From assembly GCF_000238375.3 (NCBI RefSeq), contig NZ_AHBZ03000021.1, positions 124,001 through 188,000 of the forward strand: a DNA stretch of 64,000 nt, written 5' to 3'. A model generated the notes under the pieces. The model was not told the DNA's origin. It made no database searches and saw nothing but the letters and a program-made list of their open reading frames with translations. The DNA is from Pseudoalteromonas citrea. GTDB lineage: Bacteria; Pseudomonadota; Gammaproteobacteria; Enterobacterales; Alteromonadaceae. The translations under genes were made by a program, and so were the position numbers. Below, in pieces: positions 9,934-20,159 of the stretch (its first letter is position 1; each line of letters opens with the position of its first letter).

Positions 9934-10461
9934 TTACGCTGATTTGATAATTTTATCAGCGATGACTAACGGATATATCCTATCGTTCAAAACCTTGATA
10001 GCTTGAAATTGTTCAAGTTCTAAATGCTCATCAAGTTTGAAGTTAGCGGTCAAGTTAATACAAAGTGATGATTTTTCACAATACTCAACGATAAAAAACT
10101 CACCAGTTTGAGTTTTAGAGTGTAAGCTGACAATCGCCTCGGTACATGCTTCACTCCCTTGATAAGAATGAAAAAACCAACTCTTTGCTTGTACTGGCAA
10201 CAAATAAAACTTTGCAGCGGTTGCGTTCAGTGCAATTTGACAACATTGTGCTTCACTCCACACTGCAAATTTGCATAGGTAGGCAAACACATTTTGATAG
10301 TAGCCAGCTTCATTTAAGCTAAAACTTGGACTGTGAACAATATCTTGCGTTAACTGACGCTGTCTGAATGGGGTGCATAAACTCAGGTCTTCGCCTAGGT
10401 TTACGAGCAAGCGATTTCGTTGGCTACATAACTGCCACTGCCATTCTTTAGATGCTTGCAC
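9934..10461 (-). CDS. zapC: Cell-division protein ZapC
   Basis: A 175-residue cytoplasmic protein matching ZapC, an FtsZ-binding factor that promotes Z-ring bundling. Shared landmarks with E. coli ZapC are the N-terminal WQW, a KSWFFHSYQ segment (KSWHFVAHG in E. coli), an internal ASLC-like SSLCINL and the near-terminal IKVLNDRIYPLV (IKIMNDRLKPQV). The start is GTG at 10461, supported by GGGAG seven bases upstream; no ATG fits. Its place between pyrD and rlmKL is conserved with enterics and supports the call despite modest sequence similarity. Confidence 0.87.
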   Translation of the reverse strand: MQASKEWQWQLCSQRNRLLVNLGEDLSLCTPFRQRQLTQDIVHSPSFSLNEAGYYQNVFAYLCKFAVWSEAQCCQIALNATAAKFYLLPVQAKSWFFHSYQGSEACTEAIVSLHSKTQTGEFFIVEYCEKSSLCINLTANFKLDEHLELEQFQAIKVLNDRIYPLVIADKIIKSA

Positions 10462-10586
10462 AATACTACTCCCACCAACTATTTATAATTATGTAATAGT
10501 AGATGGGAGTATAACTAAAAAACCTAAACTGTGAAATTTTTTATAATAACAATTTGTTTAGGATCATTTTGTTATATAACGGATCC

Positions 10587-11597
10587 TTATAACCCGTCAA
10601 CGATCCTTTTTACCAAACCTGGACCTTCATATATAAAGCCTGTGTAAACCTGTATCAAGTCTGCTCCAGCAGAGAGTTTCTCTTTTGCTGATTCTGCTGA
10701 GTCTATGCCACCAACGCCTATTATTGGTAACTTACCCTCGGTAATACGTCTTAATTCATCAACAACAAAAGTCGACTTTTCTCGAACGGGACGACCAGAT
10801 AAACCTCCGGCTTCTTCAGCATATTGCATGCCCTGAACCGCAGTGCGTTCCAGTGTCGTATTGGTCGCAATCACGCCATCGATACGGTTTTTTGTAAGTG
10901 ATTCAGCTATTTGAGCAACTTGTACCGCGTCGATATCAGGCGCTATTTTAACAAGCATAGGCACTGATTTATTGTGTTTTGCAATTAGATCCATTTGCTC
11001 ACTCTTCAAGCTTTCAAGCAAATCATCGAGTGCATCTCCGTATTGAAGATCACGTAAACCTGGTGTGTTAGGCGATGAGATGTTTACCGTAATGTATGAC
11101 GCGTGTTCGAATACTTTACGCATACAGTGGATGTAATCATCTTTACCCTGTTCATTCGGCGTATCTTTATTTTTTCCTATATTGATCCCTAAGATCCCAG
11201 AATACTTTGCCGCTTTTACATTATTAACTAAATTATCGACGCCTTTATTATTAAATCCCATACGATTTATAACCGCATGTGCATCAGGGAGCCTAAAAAT
11301 ACGTGGCTTATCGTTTCCAGCTTGAGGTCTTGGCGTCACCGTACCGACTTCAAGAAAACCAAAGCCCATTTGTCCAAACGCATCTATGCACTCTGCGTTT
11401 TTGTCTAACCCTGCTGCCAATCCAACCGGGTTTTTAAAATCAAGTCCTAAGAAGTTCACTGGCTTGTCAGCCACTGTTTGAGACCACGCAGCACTCAGTG
11501 GTGTATTTGCAAAACGACGTAAGTTATTTAATGCAAAGTCGTGGGCCCATTCAGCATCGCGGCTAAACATATAACGTCGTGCAATATCGTAAAACAT
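10587..11597 (-). CDS. pyrD: Dihydroorotate dehydrogenase (quinone), class 2
   Basis: PyrD oxidises dihydroorotate to orotate with quinone, the fourth step of UMP synthesis, at the inner membrane. The 336 residues match class 2. The N-terminal amphipathic segment ([10 protein letters not shown]) is the quinone/membrane-binding part. FMN-site motifs include [11 protein letters not shown] (about residues 60-70), [12 protein letters not shown] and, near the C-terminus, GVGGI and [16 protein letters not shown]. The catalytic base Ser lies in NISSPNTPG near residue 175. AGGAG precedes the ATG. The 5' leader carries a hairpin (11629-11650). zapC follows about 125 bp downstream. Confidence 0.97.
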   Translation of the reverse strand: MFYDIARRYMFSRDAEWAHDFALNNLRRFANTPLSAAWSQTVADKPVNFLGLDFKNPVGLAAGLDKNAECIDAFGQMGFGFLEVGTVTPRPQAGNDKPRIFRLPDAHAVINRMGFNNKGVDNLVNNVKAAKYSGILGINIGKNKDTPNEQGKDDYIHCMRKVFEHASYITVNISSPNTPGLRDLQYGDALDDLLESLKSEQMDLIAKHNKSVPMLVKIAPDIDAVQVAQIAESLTKNRIDGVIATNTTLERTAVQGMQYAEEAGGLSGRPVREKSTFVVDELRRITEGKLPIIGVGGIDSAESAKEKLSAGADLIQVYTGFIYEGPGLVKRIVDGL

Positions 11598-11628
11598 GAA
11601 AACTCCTAAAAGATCCTAAGTAACACAA

Positions 11629-11650
11629 ATCTGCTGCATAAACAGCAGAT
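11629..11650 (-). promoter_or_regulatory. Hairpin in the pyrD 5' leader
   Basis: A perfect 8-bp inverted repeat (ATCTGCTG / CAGCAGAT, 6-nt loop) lies 32-53 bp upstream of the pyrD ATG. It has no U-tract in the pyrD direction, so it is not an obvious terminator. It could be an operator or an mRNA leader structure; pyrD expression in enterics is controlled through leader structure, but this hairpin does not overlap the ribosome site. Confidence 0.45.
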
Positions 11651-11682
11651 AAAAAAATACCCCAGCAAGGCCGGGGTATTTT
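11651..11682 (-). terminator. Rho-independent terminator after gdhB
   Basis: On the minus strand an 8-bp stem (AATACCCC / GGGGTATT, 9-nt loop) is followed by seven T. It lies just after the glutamate dehydrogenase stop at 11696 and before pyrD, separating the two transcripts. Confidence 0.88.
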
Positions 11683-11695
11683 AACGAATTATAAT

Positions 11696-14600
11696 TTATT
11701 TGGAAGTATCACAGTTATGACTTAGTAACATCAATTCTCGTAATGCAACCGAGAACTTAGCAAAATCATGGCTTTGCGAAGTTTTAAACTCTAGTAGCAT
11801 TTGTTGCCAACGGTGTAATAACGCTGACTGACTGTCCATCCACTGCTCAACGAGTGCATTCACATCATGATCGTCACCTTCGAAGCTATTTAACACAACT
11901 TCTGATAACGAACGTTGCTGCCAATCCAGCTCTTCACGATACGAAGCACGTGCAAGCGCTTGCCAATGGTTTGCTACTGGCTGAGCGGTAATTTGATCCA
12001 AGAACCAATGAAGGCCCATGCTCGAACCTAGTTTAAAGTAAGTATTCGATACAACGTCAATCTTACGTTTCGAGTTATCGGCAACTTCAGCTAAATCCAT
12101 CACTGAGAACAAGCTAGATAAAGACACAATACGTAATGCTATGTCAGCAGGTACACCTTGCGCTTCTAATTCAGTCGCTTTCGCTGAAATAGTCTCTTTC
12201 TCTTCTTCAATCATGTAACTATTTAAGTTCGCACTGACATCTTTAAACGTTGGAGTAAAGAACTCAATAGTTTGTTCAATCGTCATCGCTTTATTTCGAT
12301 GGCGCAAGAACCAACGTGTTGCTCTGCGAACCGTTCTACGTAACTGATATAGCATCTCTGTTTGTACTGAAGCTGGGATTTTATTATCCAGTGCAGCAAT
12401 AGACGACCACGTATCGCTCATCTCAAAAATAGCACTTGCAATTGAATAACACAGTGCAATTTCACTATCCGTTGCGCCCGTTTCTTCGTTCATACGAACC
12501 ATGAAGTTTAGGCCCATATCATTGACGATATTGTTCGCTAACTTGGTGGCAATAATTTCTTTTCGCAGTGGATGGTGATCCATTGCAGTATTAAATTTAT
12601 CGCGAAGTGGCACAGGGAACGAAGTAACCAGTAATTGACGGTAATACGGATTTTCCGATACTTCATCAACAACTAAAGACTCTTTAAGTACCATTTTAGA
12701 ATAAGAAACTAGCACTGATAACTCAGGGCGCGTTAAGTCTTTACCCGCCGCTGCACGCTCTGCTAACTCTTCATCCGTTGGTAAAAACTCAATATTACGA
12801 TCAAGCTTACCGTCTTTTTCTAATGCATGAATAAAGCGTACTTTCTCTTTAAGCGTTGCAGGACCTTTAGATTTAGTTATCGATAACGTATGCGTTTGAC
12901 GATAACAATCTGCAAGTACCAACTCAGATACTTCGTCAGTCATTGAATACAGTAGTTCATCACGCTGTTTCTGCGTTAAATCACCTTCAGCAACCAAGCC
13001 ATTAAGTAAAATCTTAATATTTACTTCGTTATCCGAACACGCCACACCACCAACATTATCAATGAAGTCAGTGTTAATACGGCCGCCTTTGGCTGCAAAC
13101 TCAATACGTCCAAGTTGAGTCGCACCTAAGTTACCTCCTTCACCAAACACTTTAGTACCTAGCTCAGAACCGTTTATGCGTAGCGCATCATTCGCGCGAT
13201 CGCCCACATCGGTGCTCGTTTCGCTGCTATGCTTGATGTACGTGCCAATACCGCCATTCCAAAGAAGATCTGATGGCATCATAAGCAATGCTTTGATCAG
13301 TTCATTTGGCGTCATGCTGGCTTTTTTCGTGCCAACCATTTTCTTCATTTCTGGTGTCAGCGTAATTGACTTCGCTGCACGAGAGAAAATACCACCACCA
13401 GCAGAAATTAAAGACTTATCGTAGTCTTCCCAAGAAGAACGTGGTAAGGCAAATAAGCGGTCACGCTCTACATATGAAGATGCCGCATCAGGCGTCGGGT
13501 CAATAAAGATATGCATATGGTTAAATGCAGCTTGTAAACGAATATGCTTTGAAGCGAGCATACCATTACCAAATACATCTCCCGCCATGTCACCAATGGC
13601 TACTGCTGTGAAGTCAGTTGTTTGACAATCAATCCCCATTTCACGGAAGTGACGTTTTACAGACTCCCAAGCACCTTTTGCTGTAATACCCATTTTTTTA
13701 TGGTCATAACCGATTGATCCACCAGATGCAAATGCATCTCCTAGCCAGAAGTTATAATCATCAGCAATGCCATTGGCAATATCAGAGAATGTAGCTGTGC
13801 CTTTATCGGCCGCAACAACTAGATATGGGTCATCTTCATCATGACGAACTACATCAACTGGCGGTACAATATCACCGTGGATAATATTATCCGTAATATC
13901 TAACAAACCGCGGATGAAGATTTTATAACACGCTTGACCTTCTTTAAAGAATGCGTCACGTTCACTTGGCAGCTGCTTACAAACAAAACCACCTTTTGAA
14001 CCAACCGGCACAATCACCGTGTTTTTAACTTGCTGCGCTTTTACTAGACCAAGTACTTCCGTACGGAAATCTTCTCGACGGTCAGACCAACGCAAGCCAC
14101 CACGGGCAACTTTACCACCACGTAAATGCACACCTTCAACACGAGGTGAGTAAACAAAGATTTCAAATGCTGGCAAAGGTAATGGCATATCAGGAATGCC
14201 GCTTGATTTGATCTTGAATGATACATATGACTTATTTTCACCATCGGCTTCTTTTTGGAAGAAGTTAGTACGAAGCGTTGCATTGATCATATCAACGTAC
14301 AAACGAATGATTCTGTCATCATCCAAGTTTGCTACATTTTCTAGTTCTTCATAAATGCCCGCGATCAGCTTCTCTAGTGTTTTCTCTGAAGCTGGTTTTA
14401 CTGGGGTAAACTTCTTAGTGAATAGCTCGACAATCTTGGCTGCAATATTTGGATAGTTATCAAATGTGCTTTCAATATATGTTTGTGAGAATGTAACACC
14501 AATCTGGCGCATGTATTTTGCATACGCTCTCAAAATAGATGCTTCTCGACCAGTTAAACCACCTAGTAGCACTAAACGGTTAAAACCATCATTTTCTAAA

Positions 14601-16534
14601 GTATTGTTCCAAACATTAGTCAAAGCAGCTCTAAAGCGTGCTGATACTTTATCGAAATCAGCAACCCCTTTACTGTCTAGCAACATCGAAAAGTCCATGA
14701 TCCAGTTAACACGACCATCATTACTTTTCACTGCATAGGGTGTTTCACCAATAACACGCAGACCAAAGTTTTCCAGCATTGGCATGACGTCCGATAGATG
14801 AATTGGTTCATCTTTATGGAACAAGCTTAAACGTACAATGTGCGAGTTTGCTTCTTCTTGTGGACGGTAAAACAACATTTCAAGCTTATGCTCATCATCC
14901 AGTTGCTCAAGCTTTTCAATATCTACAACCGCAGCACTTGGCAATACCTGATCTTTATAAGCATGTGGGAACGCACTTGCATATTTACGATTTAATTCAT
15001 TACCTCTAGACTCACCGGCACTTTCAAGTAGTGCACCTTGTAGTTTGTCTTCCCAAGTACGAGCGGCTTCAACCAAGTTGTTTTCGATGTCTTTCACGTT
15101 ATATTCAATGTTGTTGTCAGCTACGCGCACGGTGTAATGCGTTCGTGCAAGCGTAGACTCGGAGAAATAAGTTGTGAACTCAACCTTTTCAGAAGACTGA
15201 AACGCATTTGCTAAAAGTTGCTGAGTTTCACGACGAAGTGCAGTGTTATAACGCTCACGAGGAACATATACCATGCACGATAAGAAGCGACCATATATGT
15301 CTTTACGAACAAATAAACGACACATATCACGTTCTTGAATTTGTAACACCCCCATCGCAACTTCAAGCAATTCTGCTTCACGAGCCTGCACAAGCTCATC
15401 ACGAGGGTAGGTTTCTAAAATATTCAATACCGCTTTATATGCGTGAGTGCCCTGAGCAAAATCACACATTTGCATAATACGGTTAATCTTTGATTTTAAA
15501 ACGGGTACATCTGCAGCACTGTTATTGTAGAAGCTTGATGAGAACAAACCAATGAAGCGATCTTCACCAATAACGTTTCCTTTATCATCAAATCGTTTAA
15601 TGCCTACATAATCAACGTATGCTGGGCGATGAACACGCGATAATGAGTTGGTTTTAGTCAAAATCAGTAAATTTTTACTACGCGCTTCTTTGCGTGCGAC
15701 TTCCGGTAACTCTGATAGAAGGCGACTGCCTTCTGATGATGAGTTTTTCATCAGGCCAAGACTTGTTCCCGCAACTGGTTTTAATTCATGATCCCCTTGC
15801 ACTGGGCACAAATCGTATTGGCGATAACCCATAAAAGTAAAATTATCGCGAACTAACCAATCGAGAAACTCAACCGTCTCATTAATTTCAGCTTTGCTAC
15901 ACTCTGAATCTCTTGACGGTAACTCTTTACTGACCGAAACCAGCCTTTCTCGAATTGCCAACCAATCCGTAACAGCAACCGAGACATCTTTTAATACCGA
16001 CTCAAGCTCTGTTTTAAAAGATTCTATGATTGCTTCATCGGTCTGGCGGTCAATTTCAATGAAGAAAACGGTTTTTGTCGAAGTAAGTTCTTGTTCTGTT
16101 TTTAAGTTCGTCAGGTCGCTTATTTGCCCATTGTCACTGCGCTTTATTTTTAAAGGGCAATGAAGTAACAGGTGAGATGCAATATTTTCGCGGCTTAATG
16201 CCATACGAACAGAATCAACCAAGAAAGGCATGTCTTTAGCTATGATCTCAACAATCGTGTGTGACGACTGCCATCCATCTTTCGCGACTTCTGGGTTAAA
16301 AACACGAATGACCGCATCATCCGAAGTGTTTTGTTCTAGAGAGTTCCAAAGACTAAGTGCGGCGCCATATAGGTCACTGTCGTTACGATTGGCCAAATCC
16401 TCTTTAGACATGTTGCTGTACAAGGCTTTGGCGAATGTTTCAACGAGTGACACGTTTTCGGCATGAACTTTCTTATGAATCAACTTGCAGACGTTATCAA
16501 GAATAACCGATGCTGAACCTTCATTTTGTGTCAT
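11696..16534 (-). CDS. gdhB: NAD-specific glutamate dehydrogenase, 180 kDa class
   Basis: A 1612-residue enzyme of the large NAD-GDH class, which deaminates glutamate to 2-oxoglutarate, mainly for amino acid catabolism. Length fits the family (about 1600-1620). The N-terminal half carries ACT-like regulatory regions (for example SHTIVEIIAKDMPFLVDSV near residue 90). The catalytic core lies roughly at residues 720-1230, with GGLRWSDRREDFRTEVLGL, VPVGSKGGFV, DVFGNGMLAS and GEGGNLGATQ. AAGGA precedes the ATG. A 202-bp gap separates it from the upstream MMPL gene, and it has its own terminator, so it is probably monocistronic. Confidence 0.96.
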   Translation of the reverse strand: MTQNEGSASVILDNVCKLIHKKVHAENVSLVETFAKALYSNMSKEDLANRNDSDLYGAALSLWNSLEQNTSDDAVIRVFNPEVAKDGWQSSHTIVEIIAKDMPFLVDSVRMALSRENIASHLLLHCPLKIKRSDNGQISDLTNLKTEQELTSTKTVFFIEIDRQTDEAIIESFKTELESVLKDVSVAVTDWLAIRERLVSVSKELPSRDSECSKAEINETVEFLDWLVRDNFTFMGYRQYDLCPVQGDHELKPVAGTSLGLMKNSSSEGSRLLSELPEVARKEARSKNLLILTKTNSLSRVHRPAYVDYVGIKRFDDKGNVIGEDRFIGLFSSSFYNNSAADVPVLKSKINRIMQMCDFAQGTHAYKAVLNILETYPRDELVQAREAELLEVAMGVLQIQERDMCRLFVRKDIYGRFLSCMVYVPRERYNTALRRETQQLLANAFQSSEKVEFTTYFSESTLARTHYTVRVADNNIEYNVKDIENNLVEAARTWEDKLQGALLESAGESRGNELNRKYASAFPHAYKDQVLPSAAVVDIEKLEQLDDEHKLEMLFYRPQEEANSHIVRLSLFHKDEPIHLSDVMPMLENFGLRVIGETPYAVKSNDGRVNWIMDFSMLLDSKGVADFDKVSARFRAALTNVWNNTLENDGFNRLVLLGGLTGREASILRAYAKYMRQIGVTFSQTYIESTFDNYPNIAAKIVELFTKKFTPVKPASEKTLEKLIAGIYEELENVANLDDDRIIRLYVDMINATLRTNFFQKEADGENKSYVSFKIKSSGIPDMPLPLPAFEIFVYSPRVEGVHLRGGKVARGGLRWSDRREDFRTEVLGLVKAQQVKNTVIVPVGSKGGFVCKQLPSERDAFFKEGQACYKIFIRGLLDITDNIIHGDIVPPVDVVRHDEDDPYLVVAADKGTATFSDIANGIADDYNFWLGDAFASGGSIGYDHKKMGITAKGAWESVKRHFREMGIDCQTTDFTAVAIGDMAGDVFGNGMLASKHIRLQAAFNHMHIFIDPTPDAASSYVERDRLFALPRSSWEDYDKSLISAGGGIFSRAAKSITLTPEMKKMVGTKKASMTPNELIKALLMMPSDLLWNGGIGTYIKHSSETSTDVGDRANDALRINGSELGTKVFGEGGNLGATQLGRIEFAAKGGRINTDFIDNVGGVACSDNEVNIKILLNGLVAEGDLTQKQRDELLYSMTDEVSELVLADCYRQTHTLSITKSKGPATLKEKVRFIHALEKDGKLDRNIEFLPTDEELAERAAAGKDLTRPELSVLVSYSKMVLKESLVVDEVSENPYYRQLLVTSFPVPLRDKFNTAMDHHPLRKEIIATKLANNIVNDMGLNFMVRMNEETGATDSEIALCYSIASAIFEMSDTWSSIAALDNKIPASVQTEMLYQLRRTVRRATRWFLRHRNKAMTIEQTIEFFTPTFKDVSANLNSYMIEEEKETISAKATELEAQGVPADIALRIVSLSSLFSVMDLAEVADNSKRKIDVVSNTYFKLGSSMGLHWFLDQITAQPVANHWQALARASYREELDWQQRSLSEVVLNSFEGDDHDVNALVEQWMDSQSALLHRWQQMLLEFKTSQSHDFAKFSVALRELMLLSHNCDTSK

Positions 16535-16705
16535 TATGTGTTCCTTAATCTATACCACCTTTGAACGGTAGATTATTTGTACAGCCATTTATTAGCGTGG
16601 AGTCAAATGAATTTTAACCTTTCTAGCGCTAATAAACAGCTTTTTCGATGAAAACATTTTAGCCTTTTCAGCTATTTGCTCATCTATTCACAAAATATAG
16701 ATATA

Positions 16706-16725
16706 AATGGCCAATCATGGCCATT
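16706..16725. repeat. Hairpin between the MMPL gene and gdhB
   Basis: A perfect 8-bp inverted repeat (AATGGCCA / TGGCCATT) with a 4-nt loop lies 12 bp after the MMPL stop. The minus-strand sequence beyond it is AT-rich but has no continuous U-tract, so it may be a weak terminator or a 3'-end stabilising stem for the MMPL transcript. The rest of the 16535-16736 gap should hold the gdhB promoter; no clear -35/-10 pair was identified. Confidence 0.5.
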
Positions 16726-16736
16726 CTAAAGCACAA

Positions 16737-19067
16737 TTATTCACAGTTTTTTTTCTGGTCGGTCCACAGTAGCGTGCCTATAGCAGGTAATAACAGCACG
16801 GCACCCAACATATTAACCAAAAACATGAAGGTTAATAATATGCCCATATCAACTTGGAACTTCAGCGCGGAGAATATCCAGGTACTCACACCAATTGCTA
16901 ATGTAATTCCCGTAAATAAAACCGCACTGCCTCGTTCAGCTAATGCGTTTCGATACGCTGCAGTTAATGGCACCCCTTGCTTTAATTGACCCATCATCGA
17001 TGACAATATATAAATACCATAATCCACACCAATACCCACCCCCAATGCAATAACCGGTAGGGTAGATACAGTCAGTCCAATCTCAAGTTTAACCATCAGT
17101 GCCTGTGCTAATGTCGACACGATATAAAGTGGTAACACAACAGCAATAGTTGCTTTCACACTTCTAAAACTGACCAAACATAAAATAATCACAGCACCAT
17201 AAACATAAATCATCATAGGTAACTGAGCTGCTGCAACTGATTCATTTGTAGCGGCCATAACACCGATTGGCCCTGATGCCAGCTTAAAGGCAACCTTATC
17301 TGTGCCCTCTTCTTCTGCAAATAACTTTATATTTGAAATGACATGATCAATTGTCTCCGCTTTGTGGTCTTGCATGAAAATGATCACTGGCATCACAGAG
17401 CAGTCGCCGTTCAATAAACCGGTGCTGGTCTCAACTCGAGAAGTAGCCTGAACCAAAGAGGCGCTATTTCTGGGCAAGGTCTGCCATTTTAGATTACCTT
17501 CGTTGTAACCCGTGTTTACAGCTTGTGCGACAGAAGACAGAGAAACCGCTGATTGTACGCCAGCTAAGTTCTCAACCCGCCACTGAAAACGGCTAATACG
17601 CTCCATGGTGTCATGCTCAGTACACGCTGCAGGATAAGCCTCAACAATAACCTTTAAAATATCTGACGAAATGGCATATCTATCTGATATTAAGAACGTG
17701 TCCTGATTATATCGTGCGTCTTGATGCAAGGCCGGGGCACCGGCATGTAAATCACCTATGCGCATGCTCTGAGCTTGCCAATAGCCAAACACAAATAAAA
17801 TAGCCGACACAAACAAAATAACTCGTGCCCACTTTTTATCTGTGGCTTTAACCAAACATTCCCTAACCATAGTAAATGCTTTATTAGACTTACTATTACC
17901 ATCATCTACACGCTTTATTTTGCTTGAATTAAAATACGAAGCCAAAATAGGGAGTAACACTAGATTAGTAAATATAATCACCGCAACACCTAAACTGGCA
18001 GTGATCGCTAATTCACGAATTATACCTATATCAATGGCTAACAAAGTCAAAAAACCAACTGTGTCTGAAAGTAATGCAATCCCGCCAGGGATCAAGAGTG
18101 CTTTAAAGCTCGCTTGAGCAGCTACCTTACTTGAAACGCCCTCAGCGACCTTTTTACCTATCGCATTGATCATTTGCACACCATGACTTACGCCAATAGC
18201 AAAAACCAAAAATGGCACAAGAATAGACATAGGATCTAAGCCAAAACCCAATGTCGACAGCAGTCCAAGTTGCCACACAACAGCAATAAATGAACACGCT
18301 ATTGGTAACAGGGTTAGCTTAAAGCTCTTACAAAACAACCAAACCATGATGAAAGTAAACGCAATAGCTAAGGCAAAAAAGAACACCACCCCTTTTGCAC
18401 CATCTGCAATATCGCCAGCCATTTTGGCAAAACCAATGATATGAATTGAGACTGACTCTGTGCTTAGTGGCTTTCTGATCTCATCTTCTAGCTTTTCAGC
18501 AAACGCCAATGTATCTAGCTTTTGTTGTGTTTGCGGATCTATCTCCATTAATTGAGCTGACACCATTGCACAGCTATAATCACTGGCAATCATTCTGCCC
18601 ACGACGTTCGCTTTTTCAATGTTTTGCTTTACTGTTGCTAAACCTTGCTCTGTTGGCGAAAAGTTGGCAGGAATTATAGGTCCACCCGCAAAACCATCTT
18701 CTACAACTTCAACAAAGCGCGCGCTTGGCGAGAAAATAGAATTCACTAGTGGTCGATTGACACCGGGGATAAAATAAAGCTGATCATGAACTGCTTTCAG
18801 CTGCGCGAAAAAGTCGGCATTAAAAATATCTCCACTTTCATCACAAACGGAAAGTAAAATACTATTAGCCCCACCAAACTGCTTTTCATGTTTTAAATAC
18901 AGCTGCATATACTCATGCTGCAGCGGAATATTTTTATTAAATGAGGCATCGAGTTGAATGTGAGTCGCTTTATAGCCCAGCACTGCCGTCAGCAAGCTGA
19001 ACAAAACAACCACTATCAACCTATGTCGAAACACCATATATTCAAGTTTACTTAATATAGCTTGCAT
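16737..19067 (-). CDS. MMPL/RND-superfamily membrane transporter
   Basis: A 776-residue RND-type protein. One membrane segment at residues 12-35 is followed by a large periplasmic domain (to about 220), a cluster of hydrophobic segments (about 220-385), a second periplasmic domain (about 430-620) and a second cluster (about 620-770). This is the duplicated MMPL layout typical of exporters of lipids and other hydrophobic molecules. The second cluster carries GVGIGVDYGIY, a common RND TM4-like motif. The ATG at 19067 is chosen because its A is the last base of the preceding gene's stop (TAATG); a TTG at 19085 would add six residues. Such coupling implies linked synthesis with the YCF48-like protein. 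It is the last gene of the DUF1302-DUF1329-YCF48-MMPL module; the substrate is unknown. Confidence 0.85.
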   Translation of the reverse strand: MQAILSKLEYMVFRHRLIVVVLFSLLTAVLGYKATHIQLDASFNKNIPLQHEYMQLYLKHEKQFGGANSILLSVCDESGDIFNADFFAQLKAVHDQLYFIPGVNRPLVNSIFSPSARFVEVVEDGFAGGPIIPANFSPTEQGLATVKQNIEKANVVGRMIASDYSCAMVSAQLMEIDPQTQQKLDTLAFAEKLEDEIRKPLSTESVSIHIIGFAKMAGDIADGAKGVVFFFALAIAFTFIMVWLFCKSFKLTLLPIACSFIAVVWQLGLLSTLGFGLDPMSILVPFLVFAIGVSHGVQMINAIGKKVAEGVSSKVAAQASFKALLIPGGIALLSDTVGFLTLLAIDIGIIRELAITASLGVAVIIFTNLVLLPILASYFNSSKIKRVDDGNSKSNKAFTMVRECLVKATDKKWARVILFVSAILFVFGYWQAQSMRIGDLHAGAPALHQDARYNQDTFLISDRYAISSDILKVIVEAYPAACTEHDTMERISRFQWRVENLAGVQSAVSLSSVAQAVNTGYNEGNLKWQTLPRNSASLVQATSRVETSTGLLNGDCSVMPVIIFMQDHKAETIDHVISNIKLFAEEEGTDKVAFKLASGPIGVMAATNESVAAAQLPMMIYVYGAVIILCLVSFRSVKATIAVVLPLYIVSTLAQALMVKLEIGLTVSTLPVIALGVGIGVDYGIYILSSMMGQLKQGVPLTAAYRNALAERGSAVLFTGITLAIGVSTWIFSALKFQVDMGILLTFMFLVNMLGAVLLLPAIGTLLWTDQKKNCE

Positions 19068-20062
19068 TACTGCTCTACCTCCCAAGCTACTAACCCTTTC
19101 TCTGTTGCCATAAACAACTTATTGTTAAGCTTTACTGCCGCAAGTACAGAATAACCACTTTCAAGTTGCGATTGCGCTACTTGAGTACCGTATTTGAAAA
19201 TAAAGCCACTATTCGCTAACAAATAAGCTTGTTGACCTACCTGCACAATAGAATTAATCGTCGCTGTTGTATTTATGGGTAATGCGTTAAAATCGAGTTT
19301 ATCAATATCAGTAACAAAGGCATTTCCTCTTAACCCAGCAACTATTAGTTGGTTATTTTTATGTTTAGCCACTGTAAAAAACGATCCTGGGTAAAATTCC
19401 TCTAATCTCTGCCATGACTTACCATCATCGTCACTGAGTGCTACAAGCCCCATTTCACCGACTAAAACCTGTTTGCCTTCTAATAACAATAGTCGATTAA
19501 AATGTGGCAGGATAAACTGGGTTTCTTCTTCATAAGCGGCAATATCTTCTTCTTTTAATTGCGCCAAATATTCTTTGTCATCGGGGTGGACAAACTCATT
19601 AATAAACTTTTTATGCCAGGTTTTACCACCATCTTGTGTGCTATAAAACATGCCATATGCGCCGATAGCATAGCCATTATCTGCGTCTTTAAATTCGATG
19701 TCTAAACAAGGTTTACCGATATCTGGGGAGTATTGTTGAATTTCCCAGTTTCGACCGTCGTCACGACTAAATAAAATAGTGCCATCGTGGCCACACGCCC
19801 ACGACAAATTTGCACTTAACGAGGTAACTGCTGTCAATAATACTTGCACTGGTACATTTGCTTGCTGCCATGCTTTGCCATCCAAACTTGTTACAACCGT
19901 GCCATGCTTACCTACAGCAATTAAGCTAGACCCATTATATGTAATATCAGTAAATAAGGTTTTTTCAGGTGACTGTACTTGAAGTGCGGCCTCCGGCACA
20001 GCGTAACTATTTGCAGAAATTACAAACAGCATAAATATACTAGCAATGGTTTTTTTAATCAT
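19067..20062 (-). CDS. YCF48/BNR-type periplasmic propeller protein
   Basis: A 331-residue protein with a Sec signal peptide (about residues 1-21, ending NSYA). Several repeats follow, with BNR/Asp-box-like SxDxGxxW motifs: SLDGKAWQQ, SRDDGRNWE, STQDGGKTWHK and SDDDGKSWQ. This is the pattern of the YCF48 (photosystem II assembly factor-like) family, here in a non-photosynthetic organism. It is probably a periplasmic scaffold for the MMPL transporter encoded next; the two are coupled by a TAATG overlap. It lies 97 bp after the DUF1329 gene, with a strong hairpin in the gap. The molecular role is not established. Confidence 0.82.
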   Translation of the reverse strand: MIKKTIASIFMLFVISANSYAVPEAALQVQSPEKTLFTDITYNGSSLIAVGKHGTVVTSLDGKAWQQANVPVQVLLTAVTSLSANLSWACGHDGTILFSRDDGRNWEIQQYSPDIGKPCLDIEFKDADNGYAIGAYGMFYSTQDGGKTWHKKFINEFVHPDDKEYLAQLKEEDIAAYEEETQFILPHFNRLLLLEGKQVLVGEMGLVALSDDDGKSWQRLEEFYPGSFFTVAKHKNNQLIVAGLRGNAFVTDIDKLDFNALPINTTATINSIVQVGQQAYLLANSGFIFKYGTQVAQSQLESGYSVLAAVKLNNKLFMATEKGLVAWEVEQ

Positions 20063-20114
20063 GCTGACTACTCAAAATGCTATATGAACGGCGAGAGTTC
20101 GCCTAGATATGAAA

Positions 20115-20140
20115 TGCCAATAGCCCTATGGCTATTGGCA
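20115..20140 (-). promoter_or_regulatory. Intra-operon hairpin between the DUF1329 and YCF48-like genes
   Basis: A perfect 11-bp stem (TGCCAATAGCC / GGCTATTGGCA) with a 4-nt loop (CTAT) sits 20 bp after the DUF1329 stop. It has no long U-tract, so it is more likely an RNA-processing or stabilising element, or a leaky attenuator, that could set barrel and DUF1329 levels higher than those of the inner-membrane part of the module. Confidence 0.6.
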
Positions 20141-20159
20141 AGGTGGAAGTAACGTTATA

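Noticed and set aside
10564-10586. GGATC repeats between pyrD and zapC considered as a terminator
   Set aside because: The stem is short and interrupted, and no U-tract follows in the pyrD direction.
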